DNA from: Pseudomonas chlororaphis
GTDB lineage: Bacteria; Pseudomonadota; Gammaproteobacteria; Pseudomonadales; Pseudomonadaceae
Length of the DNA stretch: 64,000 nt
Reading direction: 5' to 3'
Assembly: GCA_001023535.1 (NCBI GenBank)
Contig: CP011020.1
Location: forward strand, 3,423,734-3,487,733
The notes beneath the pieces are model-generated. The model was not told where the DNA came from. It did not search any database and saw only the letters and a program-made list of their open reading frames with translations. Below are positions 29,169 through 39,300 of this stretch, piece after piece. The position numbers were made by a program, and so were the translations under genes. How positions within the stretch are numbered: position 1 is the first letter of the stretch; the number at the start of each line of letters is the position of its first letter.

Positions 29169-29192
29169 GAGGCCATCAGCCTCACGACTCCC

Positions 29193-30185
29193 TCAAGGCA
29201 TGACCCTGGCCGCCCCAAACAGACTCACCCGCACCAACTCTCCACTCTCTTCCTGCAACAGAATCGGCGCCGTGCCGCCCGGCATCACTACGCTGACCGG
29301 CCCCGCTGTCACCCAACCCACCCGCCACGCGGCGCAGGCCACGGCGCTGGCACTGGTGCCCGAGGAGGCGGTGGGCCCTTCGCCGCGCTCGAACACCCGG
29401 GCCGCCAGTCGCCTTTCGGCTTCGCGCCAGCCCCATTGCAGGTTCACCCCCAGCGGACAGGGAACCCCGTCGCCACCGGGCGCGGCGAACGCGATGCGGG
29501 TCAGTTCCTGCAAGAGTGGTGCAGCGCCCATCTGCGCATTGGCCGGCAACGCCTCGGCATCCTCCACCAGCGTCACGCAGTGCGGGTTGCCCAGGTTGAC
29601 GAACTGACTGTGGCCCCAGGCCGGGTTCAACTCACAGAGCGCAGGTACTCGACTGAGGTCTCGTTGATCGAAGGTCACACTGTCCACCCCTTGGGCACCC
29701 ACTGCCTGCGGCCCGAACAGTGGCTGCCCCAGGTCCAGCCAGAAGCCTTGCAGGCCCTCGAACTCAGCGGCACGCACCGAAGTCTGCAACGGTGAAAAGC
29801 CTTGGCGCTTGTCATGATGAACCTGCAGCACACATTCGCCATCGTCCGGCATCAAGCCCTGCTCTCGCAGCGCCTGGGAGAAAATCGTCAGGCCGTTGCC
29901 ACTGCGTTCGGCCAGGGTGCCGTCGGTATTGACGATCAACACATCGAACGGCGGCTTCTTCTGGAAGGGCCCGATCAACAGGCCGTCGCTGCGATGGTCC
30001 TTGGCGCCGGCCGGCTTCTCGCCCGGCAGCCAGGCACAGAATGCCTGTATCGCCGCCGCGGCCCAGGATTCGCGGGCCTGGGCGGCCTGGGCAGCCGTTG
30101 GTGGCAACCCCACACCGAAGGCGCGCACCTGTTGCGGTGAAACCACCCCATAGAGATTGCCGCGTGCGTCATAGAACTGCGTCAT
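29193..30185 (-). CDS. Diaminopimelate epimerase-fold protein lacking both catalytic cysteines
   Basis: 330 residues with the two-lobed DapF fold: NTDGTLAERSGNGLTIF (about 88-104) aligns with the DapF NADGS-CGNG motif, and EGPTASSGTSASAVACA (about 275-291) with the second GxxxxxCGTGA motif. Both Cys positions are Ser here. Canonical 1,1-proton-transfer racemisation needs the Cys pair, so this is unlikely to be the lysine-pathway DapF. It may use Ser in an isomerase or have lost catalysis. It is monocistronic and divergent from an MFS gene. Confidence 0.82.
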   Translation of the reverse strand: MTQFYDARGNLYGVVSPQQVRAFGVGLPPTAAQAAQARESWAAAAIQAFCAWLPGEKPAGAKDHRSDGLLIGPFQKKPPFDVLIVNTDGTLAERSGNGLTIFSQALREQGLMPDDGECVLQVHHDKRQGFSPLQTSVRAAEFEGLQGFWLDLGQPLFGPQAVGAQGVDSVTFDQRDLSRVPALCELNPAWGHSQFVNLGNPHCVTLVEDAEALPANAQMGAAPLLQELTRIAFAAPGGDGVPCPLGVNLQWGWREAERRLAARVFERGEGPTASSGTSASAVACAAWRVGWVTAGPVSVVMPGGTAPILLQEESGELVRVSLFGAARVMP

Positions 30186-30390
30186 GAATCGGGTCCGGAA
30201 GCTGCCAGGTGAGCCGCCACTTTAAGGTCCCGCGCCACAAAAGCACACCTCATCCCCGTAAAGCCACTGGACACCAGAAGGACGCGACAACGCATGGGCA
30301 CCTTGGGGTCGCGGTGCGGTCAGTGGATATGCAAGCATAGGCCCCTGCCTGCGTCACCCGACCGCACCGCCCGAAAACCAAGGACGATTC

Positions 30391-31542
30391 ATGACCGCCA
30401 TTACCCCTCCGCCCACTTTTGTCCCCGGACGCCTTGAACAGATGTCCACCCGCCTTGCCTACCTCATCGCCGGCGTGGGCATTGCGGCCTGGGCACCGCT
30501 GGTGCCCTACGCCAAGGCGCGGGCGAACCTGGATGAAGGCACGCTCGGCCTGCTGTTGTTGTGCCTGGGTGTGGGTTCGATCCTGGCGATGCCGATTTCC
30601 GGTGCGCTGGCGGCGCGGTTCGGTTGCCGCCGGGTGCTCAGTGGCGGCACGATCCTGGTCTGCCTGGCGCTGCCGCTGCTGGCGACGATGACGACGCTTC
30701 CCTGGCTGGTGGCGGCGCTGTTCGTGTTCGGTGCCGGGCTCGGCACCGTGGATTCGACCGTGAACCTGCAAGCGGTGATCGTCGAACGGGCCAGTGGCAA
30801 GACCATGATGTCGGGCTTCCACGGCATGTTCAGCCTCGGCGGGATCATCGGCGCGGCCGGTGTCAGCGCTCTGCTTGGCCTGGGCCTGTCGCCGCTGGGG
30901 GCGACGCTGGTGGTCAACGCGCTGTTGCTGCTGGCGCTGTTCAAGGCCGCGCCGCATCTGCTGCCCTACGGCAGCGAAAGCTCGGGACCGGCGTTTGCGA
31001 TTCCCCACGGCGTGGTGCTGTTTATCGGCATCCTGTGTTTCATCGTGTTCCTGGCCGAAGGCGCAGTGCTGGACTGGAGCGCGGTATTCCTGACCAGCGA
31101 ACGTGGCGTGGAGACCGCCTACGCCGGGTTGGGTTATGCCGCGTTCGCGCTGACCATGACGGTGGGTCGGCTGACAGGCGACTCGGTGGTGCGTCGCCTG
31201 GGGCCCAAACGCATCATCATCTACGGCGGGGCCCTCGCAGCGACGGGGTTCCTGTTGGCGACCCTGGCACCGATGTGGCAGGCGGCTTTGCTGGGGTATG
31301 CGTTGGTGGGGGCCGGTTGTTCGAACATCGTGCCGGTGTTGTACACCGCGGTCGGCAAGCAGACGCTGATGCCAGAGGCCATCGCGGTGCCGGCCATCAC
31401 CACGATTGGCTACGCCGGCATCCTGGCCGGCCCGGCGTTGATCGGTTTCGTGGCCCATGGCAGCAGCCTGAGCGTGGCCTTCGGGCTGATCGCCCTGGCG
31501 CTGGTGGCGGTGGCAGCCAGCGGCAGGGTCCTGAAGGTCTGA
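30391..31542 (+). CDS. MFS transporter (YbjJ-like)
   Basis: 383 residues with about twelve hydrophobic helices and no large soluble domain. The loop between helices 2 and 3 carries GALAARFGCRRV, the MFS signature. GAGLGTVDSTVNLQAV and SGFHGMFSLGGIIGA are typical of the YbjJ/FucP-like branch. Substrate unknown. The ORF starts near the end of a 205-base gap that holds no recognisable element. Confidence 0.85.
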   Translation: MTAITPPPTFVPGRLEQMSTRLAYLIAGVGIAAWAPLVPYAKARANLDEGTLGLLLLCLGVGSILAMPISGALAARFGCRRVLSGGTILVCLALPLLATMTTLPWLVAALFVFGAGLGTVDSTVNLQAVIVERASGKTMMSGFHGMFSLGGIIGAAGVSALLGLGLSPLGATLVVNALLLLALFKAAPHLLPYGSESSGPAFAIPHGVVLFIGILCFIVFLAEGAVLDWSAVFLTSERGVETAYAGLGYAAFALTMTVGRLTGDSVVRRLGPKRIIIYGGALAATGFLLATLAPMWQAALLGYALVGAGCSNIVPVLYTAVGKQTLMPEAIAVPAITTIGYAGILAGPALIGFVAHGSSLSVAFGLIALALVAVAASGRVLKV

Positions 31543-31601
31543 GGCCTGGCCAGCCCTTCATACCCCACGGATCGCTGTCGGGCTCGCTCACCCGCGCGGG
31601 C

Positions 31602-32042
31602 TTAAGCCTCGGGCATCTTGCGGAAACCGACCGCCAAACGGTTCCAACCGTTGATGGCGTTGATCGCCACGGTCAGGTCGACCATTTCCTTGGGATTGAA
31701 GTGTTCGCTCAGCAGAGCGTAGTCGGCGTCCGGGGCGTGGGTCTCGCTCAGGCGCGTCAGGGCTTCGGTCCAGGCCAGTGCGGCGCGCTCGCGGCCGGTG
31801 AAGAACGGCGCCTCGCGCCAGGCAGTGACGGCGTAGAGGCGCCGTTCGGTCTCGCCGTCCTTGCGGGCGTCGGCGGTGTGCATGTCGATGCAGAAGGCAC
31901 AGCCGTTGATCTGCGAGGCACGCAGCTTGACCAGTTCGATCAGGGATTTTTCCAGGCCCAGTTTCGAGACGGCGGTTTCCAGGGCGAACATCGCTTTGAA
32001 AGCGTCAGGAGAAGCGGTGTAGAAATCGATGCGCGGTTGCAT
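31602..32042 (-). CDS. Carboxymuconolactone decarboxylase/AhpD-family protein
   Basis: 146 residues. The CxxC motif in NGCAFCIDMHTADARKDG (about 47-64), with the downstream His, is the AhpD-type thiol active site of peroxidase-coupled proteins. No decarboxylase context is nearby, so an alkylhydroperoxidase-like antioxidant role is more likely. Convergent with the MFS gene. Confidence 0.88.
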   Translation of the reverse strand: MQPRIDFYTASPDAFKAMFALETAVSKLGLEKSLIELVKLRASQINGCAFCIDMHTADARKDGETERRLYAVTAWREAPFFTGRERAALAWTEALTRLSETHAPDADYALLSEHFNPKEMVDLTVAINAINGWNRLAVGFRKMPEA

Positions 32043-32199
32043 GGTGAACTCCAGAACAAAGGTGGGTGTGGCGCTACGTTAGCCCTGCAATAGCGCAAGA
32101 CAAATAGCCAATTGTTGGGAAGTTCGGGTAGCCAATGCGCCCATCGGTGCGACTTATGCGCAGGGGCCATGAACCAAAAAGGGCTGGCAAATATCGCCC

Positions 32200-32298
32200 C
32201 TGTGGCGAGGGAGCTTGCTCCCGCTCGACTGCGCAGCAGGCGCAAGGATTCTGGGGTCGCTACGCAACCCAGCGGGAGCAAGCTCCCTCGCCACAGGG
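32200..32298. repeat. REP family B inverted pair
   Basis: Forward unit at 32202 and reverse unit ending at 32298, with the interior CTGCGCAGCAG hairpin and a GGGGTCGCTACGCAACCC sequence. Confidence 0.88.
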
Positions 32299-32322
32299 GG
32301 GCGGGGCAACTTCAGGATTCGC

Positions 32323-33765
32323 TCAAGCCCGGCTACGCAGCCACTGCAGAAAGCGCTTCTTGGCGATCGGCTTGGGGGCTTCGCGCGTCAGGTTCTCGGC
32401 CAGGTGGATGCGCACGTCCAGCAGGTTCTTCATGGCATCGCTGATGTCACGACGGGCCTCCAGGCACGGCTTGAGGTAGGTGTTCTCGATGCGATAAAGG
32501 CTGCAGAACGTCTTCGCCGAAAAATTCGCCAGCGTGGCTTGCTCGGCGACGATGCCCGCTTCGCCGATGACCTCCCCCGGCCCCATGCGTCCGCCTTCGA
32601 GGGTCAGGCCGTTGCGCACGAGGGTGACGCTGACCACGCCGGATTCGATGATGAGCAGGTGATCGCTGACCTCTCCCGCCGGCAGGATCATGTCGCCGGG
32701 GCGGAAGGTCTGCAGGGTCATGTTCTGGCTGAAGGTGTCCTTTTCCTCCTGGCGCAGGGTGGAGAAAATGCTCGAACTTTCCAGCAATGCCCTGGGCCGC
32801 GAGAACGCGCTGGCCGACGCGCTTTCCGTGGTAGACAACAGGCTGATGCCCGACGCCCGCAGATGCCGGAACGCCAGGTCGTACAGCTGATTGCGCACGT
32901 CGCGCTTTTGCCCCATCGAGGCCACGAACCCGCTGATTTCGTATTCCGCCCCGCTGCTGCCGGAGGACTTGAGCGTCACGCAGGGTGCCGGGCTGGCGAG
33001 CAACGCACGGCAGCCGATCATCGCCCGCTCCAGCGCTTCGATGACCTTTTGCGGCCGGGCGTGCGGGCTGACCTGGACGCTGATGGACAAACCATGCACG
33101 TCGCTGGGCCGGCTGAAGTTGATGATCTTGGCCTTGGCCGCCAGGGAGTTGGGGATCACCGCCATGCTGCCCTGGGAGGTCTGCAACCGCGTGGCCCGCC
33201 AGTCGATGTCGGTGACCCGGCCTTCGGTGCCGTCGATGGAAATCCAGTCATCGAGTTGATAAGGCTTGGTGGTGTTGAGCACGATTCCGGAAAACACATC
33301 GCTCAGAGTGCTCTGCAAGGCCAGGCCGACGATGATCGCTACCGCGCCGGACGTCGCCAGCACGCCCTTGACCGGCAGGTCCAGCACGTAGGCCAGGGCC
33401 GCGATGACGGCGATCAGGAAGATCACCGCGCCGAGCAGGTCCTGCAGCAACCGCCCGGTGTGGCCAACCCGCTGCATCATCGCCGCACCGATCAACTCCG
33501 TCAGGGTCCGCGCGGCAAACAACCACCAGGCAATCTGCAAACCGGTGGCCGCCAGGTGCCGGGGCACGTCGTCGACCCACTGCGCCGGTACCATCGGGTT
33601 GAGGCCTTCGTTGAACAGCAGCACGCTGAACAACGAAAAAATCACCAGCCGCGTGCCGATTTTCCAATAGGTCCGCTGCGCGCTGACCAGTCGCCACAAC
33701 AGCAGGTCGAGCACCAGCAGCACCAGGGCACAGAGCAACGGGTGGTCGGAGATCAAGGACAGCAT
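32323..33765 (-). CDS. MscS-type channel with C-terminal cyclic-nucleotide-binding-like domain
   Basis: 480 residues from MLSLISDHPLL (ATG at 33765; the longer frame runs through a REP). Four to five N-terminal TM helices, then the MscS pore and beta domain (about 130-300: VLATSGAVAIIVGLALQSTLSDVFSGI). A cNMP-binding-like domain fills about 345-460 (FRPGDMILPAGEVSDHLLIIESG). The phosphate-binding cassette has GEVIGEAGIVAEQATLANFSA with Thr where the usual Arg sits, so nucleotide binding is doubtful. Confidence 0.88.
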   Translation of the reverse strand: MLSLISDHPLLCALVLLVLDLLLWRLVSAQRTYWKIGTRLVIFSLFSVLLFNEGLNPMVPAQWVDDVPRHLAATGLQIAWWLFAARTLTELIGAAMMQRVGHTGRLLQDLLGAVIFLIAVIAALAYVLDLPVKGVLATSGAVAIIVGLALQSTLSDVFSGIVLNTTKPYQLDDWISIDGTEGRVTDIDWRATRLQTSQGSMAVIPNSLAAKAKIINFSRPSDVHGLSISVQVSPHARPQKVIEALERAMIGCRALLASPAPCVTLKSSGSSGAEYEISGFVASMGQKRDVRNQLYDLAFRHLRASGISLLSTTESASASAFSRPRALLESSSIFSTLRQEEKDTFSQNMTLQTFRPGDMILPAGEVSDHLLIIESGVVSVTLVRNGLTLEGGRMGPGEVIGEAGIVAEQATLANFSAKTFCSLYRIENTYLKPCLEARRDISDAMKNLLDVRIHLAENLTREAPKPIAKKRFLQWLRSRA

Positions 33766-33843
33766 CGGGACAGCTCCAGGCAGGTCATCGACGGCAAGAG
33801 TGGCACAGATTGCGCAGCCTGTAGAAGACACCGCGAAACCCCA

Positions 33844-33934
33844 TTGTGGGAGCGGGCTTGCTCGCGAAGAGGGTGGCAAGTTCGACAAAGATGTCGACTG
33901 TGACTACGCCTTCGCGAGCAAGCCCGCTCCCACA
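33844..33934. repeat. REP family A inverted pair
   Basis: Forward unit at 33844-33869 and reverse unit at 33910-33934, in the gap upstream of the MscS-like channel and downstream of pirin. Confidence 0.88.
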
Positions 33935-33979
33935 ATGGATCGGTGTCGTTAGTTATTCAATCTGCAACACTTGTGCGCT

Positions 33980-34846
33980 TCAACCCTCCATCCGCCCAAA
34001 GCGCCCGGAATGGAAATCGCCGAAGGCCTGGTGGATTTCCTGCTCGCTGTTCATCACGAACGGACCATGGCCGACGATCGGCTCGTCGATGGGCTCGCCG
34101 CTGAGCAGCAGCACCACCGCCTCGTTATTGGCGTGCAGGCTCAACTGGTCGCCGGCCCGATCGAACAGGGCCAGTTGACCGGCCTCGACCCGTTCGCGGC
34201 CGTTGGCCTGGACCGAACCGCGCAGCACCACCAGGGCCGTGTTGTGACCTTCGACCAGGTCAAGGGTGAGGGTCTTGCCGGCGTTCAAGCGGATGTCCCA
34301 GACGTCGATGGGCGTGAACGTCCTGGCCGGCCCCTGCTGTCCGTCGAATTGCCCGGCGATCAGGCGCAGGCTGCCGGCGTCGTCCTTGAGGGCGATGTTG
34401 GGAATGTCGGCCTTGAGGATCGTCTGGTAGCCGGCCGGGGCCATTTTGTCCTTGGCGGGCAAGTTGACCCACAGTTGGACCATCTCCATGAACCCGCCCT
34501 GCCGGGCGAATGCTTCGGAGTGGAATTCCTCATGAATGATGCCGGAAGCGGCGGTCATCCATTGCACATCACCGGGGCCGATCTTGCCGCCGCTGCCCGT
34601 GGAGTCACGGTGTTCCAGCTCGCCCTGGTAGACAATGGTCACGGTTTCAAAGCCGCGATGGGGGTGCTGGCCGACCCCACGCCGTTCAGTGGTGGGGGCG
34701 AATTCGGTGGGGGCCGCGTGATCCAGCAGCAGGAACGGGCTGATGTGCTTGCCCAGGTGGTCGTAGGAAAACAGCGTGCGGACCGGGAAGCCATCGCCGA
34801 CCCAATGCGGTCGGGGGCTGGTGTAGAGGCCAATGATGTTTTTCAT
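33980..34846 (-). CDS. Pirin-family bicupin
   Basis: 288 residues from MKNIIGLYTSPRPHWVGDGF (ATG at 34846). Bicupin with the pirin metal site: GVGQHPHRGFETVTIVYQGELEH supplies two His, and MTAASGIIHEEFHSE the third His and Glu. Some bacterial pirins are quercetin 2,3-dioxygenases; others modulate enzymes or stress responses. The physiological role is open. A 25-residue upstream extension was rejected. Confidence 0.92.
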   Translation of the reverse strand: MKNIIGLYTSPRPHWVGDGFPVRTLFSYDHLGKHISPFLLLDHAAPTEFAPTTERRGVGQHPHRGFETVTIVYQGELEHRDSTGSGGKIGPGDVQWMTAASGIIHEEFHSEAFARQGGFMEMVQLWVNLPAKDKMAPAGYQTILKADIPNIALKDDAGSLRLIAGQFDGQQGPARTFTPIDVWDIRLNAGKTLTLDLVEGHNTALVVLRGSVQANGRERVEAGQLALFDRAGDQLSLHANNEAVVLLLSGEPIDEPIVGHGPFVMNSEQEIHQAFGDFHSGRFGRMEG

Positions 34847-35006
34847 GCCGTGTCTCCCAATCAGGGGTAGCGATTCGATGACACAGCTTAAAACCCAACC
34901 CTTTGACACACTAGACGGCAAAAACCAGCCTTAGCGTTCCATTAAAAGAACGATACCCCTGCGGGAGCGAGCCCGTTCACGTCCGCCGCTGCCTGGCAAA
35001 AAGTGC

Positions 35007-35621
35007 TTAGAGATGATTGCGCTTGGCGAAATCCGAGAGCCCCACCAGCGATTTCAGCCCGAGCTTTTCCAACAGGCGGGTCTTGTAGGTGCTGACGGTC
35101 TTGGGGCTCAGGAACAGGCTTTCGGCAATGTCCTTGCCGCGCATCCCCATCGCCAGCATGCGCAAGATGGACAGCTCCCGCGTGGAGAGGCTTTCCAGGG
35201 CCTGCTGTTCGGTGCGCTGCTGGAAGTCGAGGCGCACGGACAATTGTGGAAAGTAGGCATAGCCGGACTTCAACGCATGGATGGCCTTGATCAGTTCCTT
35301 CAGGTCGCTTTTCTTGGTCACGAAGCCCCGCGCTCCGGCCGAGATGCAACGGTTGCAGAAATGCTGGGCATCCTGGGCGGTGAACACCAGCACGCTGCAC
35401 GCGGGAAACTGGCCCATGATCCAGACCAGCAGGTCCAGACCGTCGAAACCGTTCATCACCAGGTCGAGGATCACCAGGTCAGGCGCGCCCTCCTTGATGA
35501 GGTCCCTGGCATCGGCCACGCCACTGGCATCCCTGACGCGGTGGAAGCCTTCGTTCTGGCAAATGAGCCGCAGCGCCCCTCGGATCACAGGGTGGTCATC
35601 CACGATCAATACGTCTTTCAA
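35007..35621 (-). CDS. LuxR/NarL-type response regulator (BvgA/RocA-like)
   Basis: 204 residues from a TTG start (MKDVLIVDDHPVIRG) with GGGGGA nine bases upstream. An ATG at 35660 would add 13 residues but has no good SD. Receiver domain with DD pair, phospho-Asp in LVILDLVMNG (about 55) and Lys in GFVTKKSDL. C-terminal HTH LSTRELSILRMLAMGMRGKDIAE and TVSTYKTRLLEKL. Encoded downstream of the BvgS-like kinase and the degenerate receiver, so it is the likely output regulator. Confidence 0.9.
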   Translation of the reverse strand: MKDVLIVDDHPVIRGALRLICQNEGFHRVRDASGVADARDLIKEGAPDLVILDLVMNGFDGLDLLVWIMGQFPACSVLVFTAQDAQHFCNRCISAGARGFVTKKSDLKELIKAIHALKSGYAYFPQLSVRLDFQQRTEQQALESLSTRELSILRMLAMGMRGKDIAESLFLSPKTVSTYKTRLLEKLGLKSLVGLSDFAKRNHL

Positions 35622-35735
35622 GGCTGTTCCCCCGGTCAATGTAAAAGGCGCCGATGCCATGTTTGCAGCGGACTGTTCCACAGGTGACTGGCCCTGCCAC
35701 CTGTCAGGGCCGACAGTGCGGACCAACGGCCCACC

Positions 35736-36170
35736 TCAACCACCACGGCCTTGCCTCAAGGACCGTCCCCAGGGTTGCATCGGCTCGCTGGCCGGGGGAT
35801 CGACCCGCTCCGTCACCCGCCGCAACGCCGTCAGGTCAGGCAACGGGGCGTGACTCAGGTGCAGGCTGGAACGGCGCACGGCGGGCACCGGCGACAGGCC
35901 GATCTGCTGCACGTTGTAGAGCATGGCGTGACGCACCTGCGGGTTGTAGAGGATGAAATCGTGCAGGTCCAGCGCCCCCTCCGCCAGCCCGGCGTTGACC
36001 ACCACCAGGTCGAAGGGCTCGCTGCCGTACTCCACCAACGTCAGCAGCGCTTGCACGTCGCTCACCGGGACAATCCGGAAGTAGCCCTGTTGATTGAACA
36101 GGCGTTCCAGCACGATTCGATGGGTATGTTGAGTGTCGGCAATCAGGATACGTAGTGCTTTATTCGGCAT
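35736..36170 (-). CDS. Degenerate receiver-domain protein (pseudo-response regulator)
   Basis: 144 residues from MPNKALRILIADTQHTH (ATG at 36170; a second ATG three codons earlier is possible). The first strand fits a CheY fold, but the acidic pair is reduced to AD, the phospho-acceptor position reads DLVVVNAGL with Asn in place of Asp, and the conserved switch Thr and Lys are not evident. The C-terminus from about 105 is Pro/Arg-rich and unstructured. No output domain. It lies between the hybrid kinase and the LuxR-type regulator and may titrate or bridge them. Confidence 0.75.
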   Translation of the reverse strand: MPNKALRILIADTQHTHRIVLERLFNQQGYFRIVPVSDVQALLTLVEYGSEPFDLVVVNAGLAEGALDLHDFILYNPQVRHAMLYNVQQIGLSPVPAVRRSSLHLSHAPLPDLTALRRVTERVDPPASEPMQPWGRSLRQGRGG

Positions 36171-36328
36171 GGCAGGCATTCCAATAGCAACGCGCCCGGC
36201 GGGAACCGGCTCGTAAACAGTAAGGGGCGTCAGGCTAGAGGAAGCTTTTGAGAGGCGCTGTAGGACTATTCCCAAATTGAAGAAGGACGCATTCCTCATG
36301 ACGTTGGGATTCGTCCCAGCAAACCCTT

Positions 36329-39300
36329 TCATGCGCCCCCCGGACCGGGCATCGCGGCCATGTGTCGCGCCAGTCGCTGCGCCAGTTGCTCCATGACCAC
36401 GCGCAGGTCTTCCACGGCGGGCGCCAGTGTGCTCCGGTCGGCGGCGCGGCAGGCGCTTTCCAAGGCTTCACAGGCGTCGATCAGCGGCTGGGCGTTGATC
36501 ATCCGCGCGCCGCCCTTGATCCGATGCGCCAGGTCCGCCAGGCCCGGCAAGTCGCGCTGATCGGACAGGCGCAGCAGCCGGGCTTGATCTTCGACATGGC
36601 TGCTGAGCAGTTCGCGCAGCAGCTGCCTGAGAGAGTCGGTGTCGCTGCCGGTCAGTTGTTCGAGGGTGGACAGGTCGAAACCGGCGCTGGGCGACGATGG
36701 CGCCGCCTCCGGCAGGACCTGGGCCAGACGCGCGGCGAGCTCCCTCAGGCCGATGGGCTTGAACAGGCAGTCGTCCATCCCCGCTTCGGCGCAGCGTTGC
36801 TTCTCTTCCGGCAGGGCATTGGCCGTAAAGCCCAGGAGCAGCGTTGCCGGCACGTCACGGGCGCGCTCCTCGGCCCGGATGGCGCGGGCCAGGTCGTAAC
36901 CGCTCAACAACGGCATGTTGCAGTCGGTGATGACCACGTCGAAGGGTTCGCTGCGCCAGGCCCGCAGGCCTTGCTCACCATCCGCAGCAACCTGGACGTG
37001 GTGCCCCAGGTAGCTCAGTTGCTGGCTCAGCAGCAAGCGGTTGGCCGGGTAGTCGTCGACCACCAGGATCTTCAGCGCCCGAGCCGCCACCGCAGTCTCA
37101 GTCTCAGTCTCGGCGCGCGGCACGCCGGGCCGGGCGTCGAGCACCGGCAGGCTGAGCAGCACCTCGACCTGCGTGCCCTGTCCCGGCACGCTGCTCAACC
37201 TCAGGGTACCGCCCATCATTTCGCACAGGGTTCGACTGATCACCAGACCCAGCCCGGAACCGCCGCGGGCCGACGAGGCATTCTGACCGGCCTGGCTGAA
37301 CGGGCTGAACAGCCGCCGCTGATCTTCAAGCGAAATCCCGCAGCCGGTGTCCTCGACCCGCAGGCACACGTCCAGGCGTTCACCCTTCAGGCCCGGTTCG
37401 CCGCGGACCTTCAGGCGGACCTCGCCCTGGTCGGTGAACTTGATGGCGTTGCTCAACAGGTTCGAGACGATCTGCTTGAAGCGTAGCGGATCGATCAACA
37501 CATCGCGCTGGAGCGTGGCCTCCACGTCCAGCAGCAGACGCAGGTGTTTCTGTCGGGCCAGCCCGTCGAACATGCGCGCCATCGACTCGATCAGCTCATG
37601 CAGAGCGGCGCGTTCCGGCATCAACGTGAGTTTGCCGGACTCGATGCGGGCAATGTCGAGGATGTCGCCGATCAAGTCCAACATGCCGCGGGCCGCCGTT
37701 GACGCAACTTCGATGGCGGACCGGTCGACGACGCCCTGGTCGGCTTTTTTCTGCGCCAGCTCCAGCATGCCGATCACCGCGTTCATCGGTGTGCGGATTT
37801 CATGGCTCATGGTCGCGACGAAGGTGGTCTTGGCGCGGTTGGCGTCGTCGGCGCTTTGCTTGGCCACGCGCAACTGCTCCAGCAGGCGCCGCAGGTAGAC
37901 GACCCAGCCCAGGGTCACCAGCAACAACAGCGCTGCGATGGCGAAGCCGCGCAGGATGGTCGTGCGGTTACGCAGCCAGTAGCTGTCATCGATCACCACT
38001 TCACTGCGCCAACGGTTGGTCAGTTCGTCCATTTCCTCGGGGGAAATGCTCAGCAGCGCCTTGTCCAGGATCGAATGCAGTTGCGTCGAGTCTCGCCGGG
38101 TCACCAGGGCCACGCGAGCCGGCAAGGTGCCGACGGTGCTGGTGACCTGCAACCGGTCGCGGTACTGGCGGGAAATCAGGTAGCGGGCGCTGATCAACGA
38201 ATTGACCGCGCCCTCCACCGTGCCGGCGGCCACCATCGCCATGGCGTCGGCGGTGTTTTCAGCCGGCACCAGGTGCACGCCGGGAAAGGTTTCCGAGAGG
38301 TAGTCACGCAGCACGTTGCCACGGATCAGCGCCAGCCGCTTGCCGTCCATCTGGTCCAGGGTCAGCGCGACCTTGCGCGGCGTCACCAGCACGAACGGGT
38401 TGGTCAGGTACGGTCGGGTGAAGCGCAACTGGTCTTCCAGTTCGGGGCTGACGGGCGCGGCCGCCAGCACATCGGCCTGGCCACTGCGCACCTGCTCGAT
38501 GAGCTCGTTGAGCGAACCGCCGCGCAGCAGATCGAACTTCAGGCCGGTGCGCAGGCTGATCCTGGCCAGCACGTCGGCGCTGATACCGCGCAACTGGCCC
38601 TGGTCATCGATGAACGTCAGCGGTGGGAAATGCTCGTTGACCGCCACCCTGATCCGCGGATGGGTGTCCAGCCAGCGCTGCTCCTTGACACTGAAATGCA
38701 GCGCCTGCTGCCCCGGCACGCTGGCGCCGCCGGCACTCCAGCGGCGCAGGATGCTCATCCGCTCGCCAGCTGGAATGGCTTGCAACGCGGCGTTGAGGAT
38801 ACGCAGCAGGCGCGTGTTGTCGCGGCTGACCGCGAAGGCGAACGGCTGCACCTCCAGGCGAGAGAAATCCGCCAGCTGGACATTGTTCAGGTAGTTCTTG
38901 CTGATCAGGTAATGGGCGCTGATCGAATCCCCCAGGTAGACGTCGGCCTGTCCGAACGCCACGGCGCCGATGGCGCTGAGGGTCGAGGGGTACAACTGCA
39001 AGGACGCCTCGGGATAAAACGCCTTGACGGTGTCCGGCGGCAAGTAGTGGTACAGCATCGCGACGCGCTTGCCCGCCAGGTCCGGCGGCAAGTCCTGGCT
39101 GTCGTCGGTGCGCGCCACGAGGGTAGGCAGGTCATCGGCATAGGCTTGGGACATCGCCAGGTCCGGGTCGCCGGCCTCGAAGCCATTGGCATTGCCGAGC
39201 AGGTCGATCTCGCCGCCACGCAGGGCCTGGAGCGATTCGGCCCGGGACGGATAGCGCTGGACCACCACCTGGACGTGCAAGAGCTGCCCCAGCAGTTGCG

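Noticed and set aside
32215..33903. 562-residue plus-strand open frame over the MscS-like channel
   Set aside because: Shadow frame that starts inside a REP element; no recognised fold.
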